DNA of 64,000 bases, taken from Branchiostoma floridae (lineage: Eukaryota > Chordata > Leptocardii > Amphioxiformes > Branchiostomatidae). A model generated the notes under the pieces. The model did no database searches. It was not told where the DNA came from and saw nothing but the letters and a program-made list of their open reading frames with translations. How positions within the stretch are numbered: the first letter of the stretch is position 1; each line of letters starts with the position of its first letter. This document shows positions 57,301 to 64,000 of this stretch, piece after piece. The stretch lies in assembly GCF_000003815.2 (NCBI RefSeq), contig NC_049992.1, positions 13,369,105-13,433,104 of the forward strand. The letters run 5' to 3'. A program made the position numbers and the translations under genes.

Positions 57301-60086
57301 CCCTATCCGGCCGGTGGGGTCGACTTCCCCGACAATGCAACGTTCCGAGCTTATCAGGTATTGTTTATTATCTCCATGAAAATTGATATCTACGATTTGG
57401 GATTACGATATTGGGTATGTGGTATGTATGTAGGTGTTGGGAAGACAGGTCAATGTCAGTGTTTGGCCCCTAGGTACTAGGTACACATAGTCAAGCGTAG
57501 TTTCATCTACATGTAAAATCAAGCTCGTACAAGTGGCCGACTCTACATAAGTACCACCTGGCCAATTTGAACATTATTAGAACCTTTGATGACAGACAAT
57601 ATTTTCTCATTGACACAAGTATTATGAATCCTGTCTATAGCGACCAGCTGTCTCCATAGACCAGATTTTATTGCCCCTCTGAGTGATCTTCCTGGACAGG
57701 TTTAAATGTATATTGTTAGTAATCGAACCATTGATAAGTTTTACACAACTACCATGAATTGGTATTTTACATATGGGTGAAAGAATCAACATAAGAAACG
57801 CACGATAATTCTTCAGTCAACAGGAGGAACCATGTCCAAGTCTGACTGGAGGCGAGATAACGTGAACAAACTGATCAAGCGGCTGTATGAGGGTATCCAT
57901 GCGGAAAAACCACATGTCAAGTTTGGTATCTCACCATTCGGCATTTGGAAACCCGGGCACCCAGAGGGGATCGAAGGTACTTGTTAATAAGAAATGCTCA
58001 TATCAATCGCGCTCTAACATGTTAAAGAGTAACCATAGCAAGAGACGGATAAATATGCCAGGGAAGTTAGCCGGCTATAGAAGCACAGGTTACAATCTAT
58101 GGACGTATGACGCCTTCCACATACTTCCTATGTTGCGAACTAGTACAGTAATTCTATGGCCAGCCAACTCCTTTGGCTTATTCTTCTGTCTATTTTCCAT
58201 TACTTTTGCCCAGCAACTTATGGAGTTTGGAAGAGACTAGGTACAATTGTGTTTGTTACATTTTTGACAATCGTGTCATTTGAGTCTGAAGGGCTATAAG
58301 GACCGTGCCTGAAATCCGAACTAAGTTTCTTCTGCTATCAGTTCATATGTCGGAGACAGAGCATGACTGATGGGAATAGTATATTGTACAAACACTTCTG
58401 TCGAGGGTTTGCTCCGTTTTTATTGTTATCCATACCTGCAGGTTTCAGCCAGTACGACAGCTTGTACGCCGATCCTAAGTTCTGGCTGGAGCAGGGGTTG
58501 GTAGACTACCTCGCCCCTCAGCTCTATTGGATGATAGACCCTCCACAGCAGAGCTACCCCGCCTTGCTGGACTGGTGGCTGGACCAGAATCCTTTGCGAC
58601 GTCACGTCTACACCGGAAATTACCTCAGCAGAATCTTCACATCTGGTTGGCCAGTGTCAGAACTCGTGAATCAGGTTAAAATCTCGCGAGAACGCGCAGG
58701 ACAGATGTCCCTAGGAAACATCATGTTCAGCATGAAGCCATTCAGAGACAATATTTCAGGTGTGTACAATCCTACCGCAAGACGGCTTTGCTTTCTTGTA
58801 CTCCCTTTCTGTATTACACCATAAGTACCCCAATTCATCACGAAATGTGACTGGTGTGTGCCAATCTATGCCCTTGTTGCCACCATTTCTATTTTGGTAA
58901 CTTTTGCCTTATATTTCCTTCGTACAGTCTAGCTACGGTGCAAGGGCGTCATGTGAAACGTCTTCAGCACCAAGGACAGGCACGACTATAAAACTAAGCA
59001 TGCCAAGAAAATATTTTCCCTGTAGTTTTAGATGCTTCTTTGAGGCAACATTTCTTGATATTCTAAGGTCTAAGGTTTAAATCTTCCAGGGGTGGTTGAT
59101 ATCTTTCAATCCGACGTGTACGGCCGACCCGCCATCCCCCCAGTAATGACATGGCTGGACACTCAGGCCCCGGACCCTCCCACTGGCGTTAAGGTACACA
59201 TACTTGTACTTTGTTCCTATGATACAAAAGGTTATCGATTAAGTTACGTTTGGGTGTCGATTGACAATAATCATGTTGATCAGTAAGGAAATTTCAAGTA
59301 TATAAATTTAGTATTACGTATGTGGGATCGTGTGGCATAACGTGCGGCCTATGGCCTAACTGCAGGGTGTTTGGCACAGAAGCCAGAGGTCCTAGGTTCA
59401 AACCCTGCCATGTTACCGATCTTCTGTCATTGAGAAAGTTACTTCCGGCCTACGGCTATGGCTATGGGGCTACCTTTACCATAACCTTTAAGTTATTTCG
59501 TACATTAGCCATTATAATGAAGTGTGAACGTGATATGGACTCTCATATCAATTCACCAACAGGCAGGCACAAAGGAAATCACATGGAACAGGGACCAGTC
59601 CGGAGTCGTGAGAGCCTGGGCAGTCTACAGACAGGATCAGGAAAATACCTGGGGATTAGGTAGGGAAAATTGTGTTGTAGTACAGCTTGAGCTGTGCGCC
59701 AAATTCGAAGAAGGTAACCCTGATTGGTTCGGAAGAGGGTTTGCGCGGGGTGTGGGTGGAAATTTATTGTACTGAACTATAGCTGAAACTACTCAGCCTG
59801 TCTTGCATATCTATTGGGGTTGTGACTTAAGTTCCCTTTGTGATAAGATTTTGTCTTAGCTCAGCTCTGAAATCGTTTCATTTCCACATTTCTTACACAC
59901 GCAACGATTGTCTGTTCTTGTGTAAATCCTTACTTTTAAATAAACTACATCTTTTGTTTTTCGTCTGTAGTGCAAGTTTTCGGTTACAACACAACTTCTG
60001 TAAGCGTGGAGGCCGGCACTTACATGCTTAGAGCCGTGGATAGGATGGGGAACGAAAGCACCGATGTCATCGTTAAAGTTTCATAG
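54399..60086 (+). CDS. GHL10 (DUF187/YngK-like) glycoside-hydrolase-like protein 2
   Basis: Exons 54399-54540, 55238-55425, 56560-56729, 57102-57357, 57817-57976, 58442-58759, 59090-59193, 59563-59659, 59971-60086: 1551 nt, 516 residues. Intron positions and phases match those of the upstream paralogue. It starts [14 protein letters not shown] (a second in-frame ATG lies at 54411) with a signal anchor ([20 protein letters not shown]). Landmarks: [59 protein letters not shown] and YLAPQLYWM. The exon at 57102 starts at a poor acceptor (CTTGAAG) that is supported by homology ([15 protein letters not shown] against RAKTKAAGYSLAPNH). In the motif [10 protein letters not shown] the usual Gly is Ala. 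The sixth exon is nearly identical to the paralogue's, suggesting recent duplication or gene conversion there. Confidence 0.88.
55670..56346. repeat. Tandemly iterated repeat rich in ATGCAAAT octamers, ending in (CA)n
   Basis: Two to three diverged units of about 190-240 bp share TCATTAATTATGCAAATGAG, CAGCTACATATGTGACA and CCCATCATGGAATGCAGTGG. They are followed by GATCCATCCAAGGCTTCTCG and an ACACACAC run at 56318-56346. Same family as 41979-42560. Confidence 0.75.
59330..59480 (+). repeat. tRNA-derived SINE
   Basis: GTGTGGCATAACGTGCGG resembles a degenerate A box. GGTTCAAACCC at 59395-59405 is an exact RNA polymerase III B-box consensus at the expected spacing. It lies in an intron of GHL10-2. 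Confidence 0.6.
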
Positions 60087-61286
60087 TATTGTATATGGTA
60101 TAGATGGAAAGAGAGTTGCCAAGTATTTCCCGTTGCACACGCAATATATTATTCTATGGTGACTATGAGATACAGTTATGTATAGAAGGCAGTAAAACAG
60201 ATATTTAGCGCTGTCTTTCCAAGACTATGATTATTTGATCTTTATGACTTTTATTTCATGGTTTACACAGGAAAACATATTGCTTTCTGTTAAACATCTG
60301 AGATATCAAAATAATTACAATGGCCTCTTAAAAGACTTCGAAATGATTTAAGATTGAAAAAACACTCATATTGTCGATGGTTATGATTTATTTCTTGTGG
60401 GAAAATTATATCTTATTACCAAATTGTTTGCAGTTCACTGCAGAAGTAAATCTAGATCATTTCTAATTTCTATATATATGATACTAATGCTAATTGATAC
60501 AACTTGAATACGTATTTATCAAAATATTTGTCACCTTTACAGCCCAACCGAAATCCAACAAGACATGTACAAAAGTATGAAAAGTGTTCAAAATATGCAA
60601 AAAATGTAAACGCTACGTAAACTAGTACCTAGAGTATGCATTCTAATCTTTGTATCTAAGATATTCAATATGTACATGTACAGTTGTTACGACTTTCATT
60701 TCTTATGAACCTTTGACGATAAGTAAACCAGGTATTCAGACCATATTTGCTAGTTTTTTTTCTTCAAAATTTGATACACATTGCAGTATAAAATGTCCAT
60801 TCTTCTCCCATTTCAAATTTCTATANNNNNNNNNNNNNNNNNNNNNNNNNNNNNNNNNNNNNNNNNNNNNNNNNNNNNNNNNNNNNNNNNNNNNNNNNNN
60901 NNNNNNNNNNNNNNNNNNNNNNNNNTACCAGCACATTTGTATGTTAGTGTGGACAAGTTGATCGCTCTCGCTGTTTGAACAAGGCTATTTCCTTGCGCAT
61001 ATTTGATCAGGACTGAAACAAAAGGAAAAGATATGTTATTCCAAAGAAAAAAATATGATACACTAAATGTTGCATTCTAGTAACGTTCCAATGTAGAATA
61101 TGCAGTCACGATTATTCCATACCAGCGACTTGAATAACGCTTTTTGAGACAAAATACAAATTCATAAAACCCTGACCTTCCTAGAGAACGATTAAGCAAA
61201 AGTAGATTTTGTTTGCACCATTGAATGCTTTTATTCGCTTACCCCACCCCATATAAGTGGATGACCCCTGCTGTACTTACCTCCCC
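60087..61286. other. Intergenic region with an assembly gap
   Basis: AT-rich, no supported exon. It contains a 100-N gap at 60826-60925, so gene order across it depends on scaffolding. Confidence 0.6.
60826..60925. other. Assembly gap (100 N)
   Basis: Exactly 100 N, an unknown-size placeholder. Confidence 0.99.
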
Positions 61287-62987
61287 TCATGCACGTGAGT
61301 TACCCCTCGGCTTGTACGTCTTCGTGTTCATTTCTTTGCCGTGAGATGTGATCACGATTGCACCGTAGATCTGTAAAGCATCGGCAGGGTTTGATACATT
61401 TATCTGTACATCATACATCATGTTTTGATGGATACACACTCCAATGGTTCTTTCTCTAAAAGCAACGTTGATCGATGTATCTATTCTTCATTGTTTACAT
61501 ACATACAGAATGTAGGAGACGCTTGTAATATTTCTTCCGTTGCTGTAAACGACACTTACCAGGAAGACCACTGAGAGAAACAGGATGAGCCATTTGGGAA
61601 ACAGGTACATCCAACGCTGCAGACCGTAGATCGGACCGGGGAACGCCTGCTCGATACCTTTCTGTAATGTTATACACGAACATTTTTTGTGGTTAGAAAG
61701 CAAAAACAAATTGTTTCCTTAGAAGGATGGATATTCCCGACATCATTGCTTGCACACAAGTTAATTACTGGTGCATTTATTGCAGTATTCAAATCGTGAG
61801 CACAAAGAAGAAAACTTTAATCAGTGACTATCATCGTGTAATACAATATGATTCAATGGTCTCTCTGTAACTTTTACCATATGTTCTGACTGATAAATGT
61901 TATAACGATCTTGAATGTTGCAGATGCAAATTGCAGTAGTGTGTATAAGAACTTCACACCCTTACCTCATACCAGAACGGCCACCAGACCACGAAGTGAG
62001 TCAGCAAAATGGAGACCACGAAGTCTGCCACCAGGTTGACGGCAGCCACGCCCATCCACGCCATACACAGCCCGGTCTTATACTGTAGAGAAGGAAGACA
62101 TGGACGACGAAATGTTTATCAAGCTACAGACATTCACTTCTCAGCTAGCTATAGGGGATGAACTAATGGTATCAGTACTGCTTGATTCAGGCCTGTTCGG
62201 ATCAAGTTTTTTTTTTTTAAATTTCGGGAATGTCTTCTAGAAGAAGAAACAACTCATGGCGATATACTATCATATTCAATAACACTTAGTGTTTAAGAGT
62301 AACATGGTAAGAATAACATCCTGGCAGAGGCATGAAGCAAAGTGAATGTTTAGCCAAGGTTTATGATTTCGTATTTCCTGACCGTGAGGTAGGAAATACG
62401 AAACCTTTCAAGGCTGCTATAAATATACAACGTGTTCATAAGGCTGTAACGCTACGGTACATGTATATAGCAGGTTACTTACAGTACACAGTACATGTAT
62501 ATAGCAGGTTACTTACCGTACACAGTCCAATAAGTAGCAGGAAACAGAAGATGGTGCCGAGAATGGTGAACGCCACGCCTACACCACTCATACCGTCAGC
62601 TGGGGAGGTGGGAGGTTTGGTAATGACAACCATGTACAAAGCAATGTAAGTTATAGTGTTATCACATTGGAAGTACACATGGAACCTTATATATTCACCT
62701 TACAACGAAAGATACTTCATCATCTCAAAAGTCAACTCAAGTAAGAAGCAATGTACATCGGTATCATATTGAGAGTAAACATAAACCGTTATAAATTCGT
62801 CTTAAAAAAGATAGCTTTCTCAGATCTAGCGTATTTTGAAGAGATATTTTCTTGTAAAGTTTTTTTTTCGCTTTAGTGTTTTTCGTAGGGGGCAGACACA
62901 TGGGCATAGACCTGAGAAAGTTAGATTCTTACCTCCGAGGTGAACCAGGTAAGTTACCCAGTAAGCTAGGTTCAGGAGTGTCAAGAC
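61287..62987 (-). CDS. Unrecognised multi-pass membrane protein, C-terminal exons
   Basis: Five exons join in phase (62933-62987, 62517-62599, 61966-62082, 61560-61661, 61287-61370). They encode VLTLLNLAYWVTYLVHLGA, then GVAFTILGTIFCFLLLIGLC, then two more hydrophobic stretches in GVAAVNLVADFVVSILLTHF and LFPKWLILFLSVVFLIYGAI, ending in the hydrophilic TKTYKPRGNSRA-stop. At least four membrane helices are present. The start lies upstream of 62987 and was not found within the window, or is non-canonical. A strong donor (GGGGAG|GTAAGT) eight bases after the stop suggests a 3' UTR intron. I do not recognise the family. Confidence 0.65.
62457..62524. repeat. 34-bp tandem duplication containing a splice donor
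   Basis: GTACATGTATATAGCAGGTT plus ACTTACxGTACACA occurs twice (62457-62490 and 62491-62524). The second copy carries the active minus-strand donor of the exon at 62517. The first copy has a near-identical decoy donor (TGTACTGTAAGT). Confidence 0.85.
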
Positions 62988-64000
62988 CTGAGTGCAAATG
63001 AAGTCAATGTGAATAAAGAACAACAGAAAGCAACCAAATTAGATTTCTATAATTGTATTTCATTTAGGATAAGAAATATTGCGATTTAGATTATTTATTG
63101 ATTTATGAAGAACGTATGGTTCTGTTGTCAATTAAGTGCACATGTGAGAGTGCCAAGACTTAGCCTGGACCCTGCTGTGATGTCCGTAGTGATTGAGGCA
63201 AGGCGAAGTTCAAGTTCTCTCGAGATCGACTTTATTCACAACTCAACTGGTGATGGCCGTCGGTGGTAACAATCAGAAGTACTCTTCGCTCTCAGTTGGC
63301 AAAGTCCAGATCCTACTTTCTGTCACTGAAGTCCAAACTTTCCAGATCTTTCCACAACTTCTTTCGGCACGTGGCAAAACTGCCACGGCCCGAGGCCGCT
63401 ACCTTTCTCGGCACGAAACGACTGCTACGGCACGAAACTGCCCTCTCCGAATCGAGTGTCTCCTTTTTATCTTCTAAATTTTGGGTTGGGCCAAGACCAA
63501 ATACGGCTAATCTTATGCGAATCTTTGGAATCTGATTGGCCCAGGAAACATGTAAATGTGGACTAATAACTTCTCAAAAGTCCGGAACTCAAGTGACATT
63601 GAATGGCAAAGCGTAAGAAAACCAGTAAATTTCATATTAAAAAGCTCCTCGGAGGCTTCACCTGAGGGTCAGACCGGAGGGGTCGTGAACTTATGCCTCG
63701 GTCAGCCCTCGGGCTACTCACCCCCTTGGAACTGCTTTGGGCACAACCGGCCAAAACTTTACAATGCAAGTTCGAATGCAGCTGTCAAACTTTCTGGACC
63801 GTACCAACTCTGAGAGAGGGAAGGAGCAACAGGTATTCTGACACTCTAGAACACTGTACATCACAAAGAAATCTTATTAACATTCGAATCCGACTTCTGT
63901 CAGTCGCCATTGCTATCCTAAACTATGAGTACAACTTCTCACAACAATTCTGTCATGTTTCAACGGGAAACGTCCCGTAGTTTCGCTAACATTGGAGTTT
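62988..64000. other. Right edge of the window, no recognised gene
   Basis: No supported exon. The stretch 63180-63850 is GC-richer than its surroundings and has the look of a mobile-element remnant (several CGGCACG/CTGCCACGGC words). I could not identify termini or coding domains. Confidence 0.4.

Noticed and set aside
63180-63850. Possible LTR or gene fragment at the right edge
   Set aside because: No TG..CA termini, primer-binding site or coding domain could be found; left as unassigned.
1-64000. Prokaryotic features (operons, CRISPR arrays, riboswitches) and tRNA or rRNA genes
   Set aside because: Spliced genes, poly(A) signals and interspersed repeats show a eukaryotic nuclear sequence. 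I saw no regularly spaced repeat array and no intact tRNA or rRNA; the tRNA-like stretch at 59330 lacks a full cloverleaf and is called a SINE.

Overview
The window looks like nuclear DNA from an invertebrate deuterostome, most likely a lancelet (Branchiostoma). Genes have many short exons with GT..AG introns, there is abundant short interspersed repeat DNA, and two 100-N runs (38101-38200 and 60826-60925) mark scaffold joins. All gene models below were built by hand from splice sites and reading-frame continuity. No database search was possible, so orthology rests on recognised motifs and exon-by-exon similarity to known vertebrate families.

Positions 1-9.9 kb hold three TNF-receptor-superfamily genes: (A) the 3' end of a plus-strand membrane receptor with a death domain (222-1626); (B) a complete minus-strand receptor with cysteine-rich domains, a transmembrane segment and a death domain (5256-2340); and (C) a complete plus-strand gene (5939-9093) whose product resembles osteoprotegerin, with four cysteine-rich domains, no membrane segment and a basic death-like domain. 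B and C are head to head across about 680 bp that contains a kappa-B-like site, an AP-1 site and a TATA box upstream of C.

Positions 9.95-38.1 kb hold one large minus-strand gene. Its 3' two thirds are a complete, exon-by-exon DIS3L2 (RNB-family 3'-5' exoribonuclease). By splice phase it is joined in frame to about 1,430 upstream residues of acidic, repeat-containing and then Lys/Ala/Pro-rich sequence. Introns hold several small terminal-inverted-repeat elements and hairpins. C and DIS3L2 converge, with their predicted poly(A) signals about 130 bp apart.

Positions 38.2-46 kb hold an LPCAT3/MBOAT5-type lysophospholipid acyltransferase on the minus strand. It has two homologous, phase-compatible first exons and two homologous, phase-compatible last exons.

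Positions 46.7-60.1 kb hold two tandem plus-strand genes for bacterial-type glycosyl-hydrolase-like-10 (GHL10/DUF187, YngK-like) proteins with the same intron layout. Both begin with a type II signal anchor. Upstream of the first lies a signal-peptide exon plus two exons encoding six-cysteine defensin-like modules; these could be an alternative secreted N-terminus or a separate small gene.

Positions 61.3-63.0 kb hold the C-terminal exons of an unrecognised multi-pass membrane protein on the minus strand. The rest is repeat-bearing intergenic or intronic DNA. No CRISPR, operon or prokaryotic features are present.
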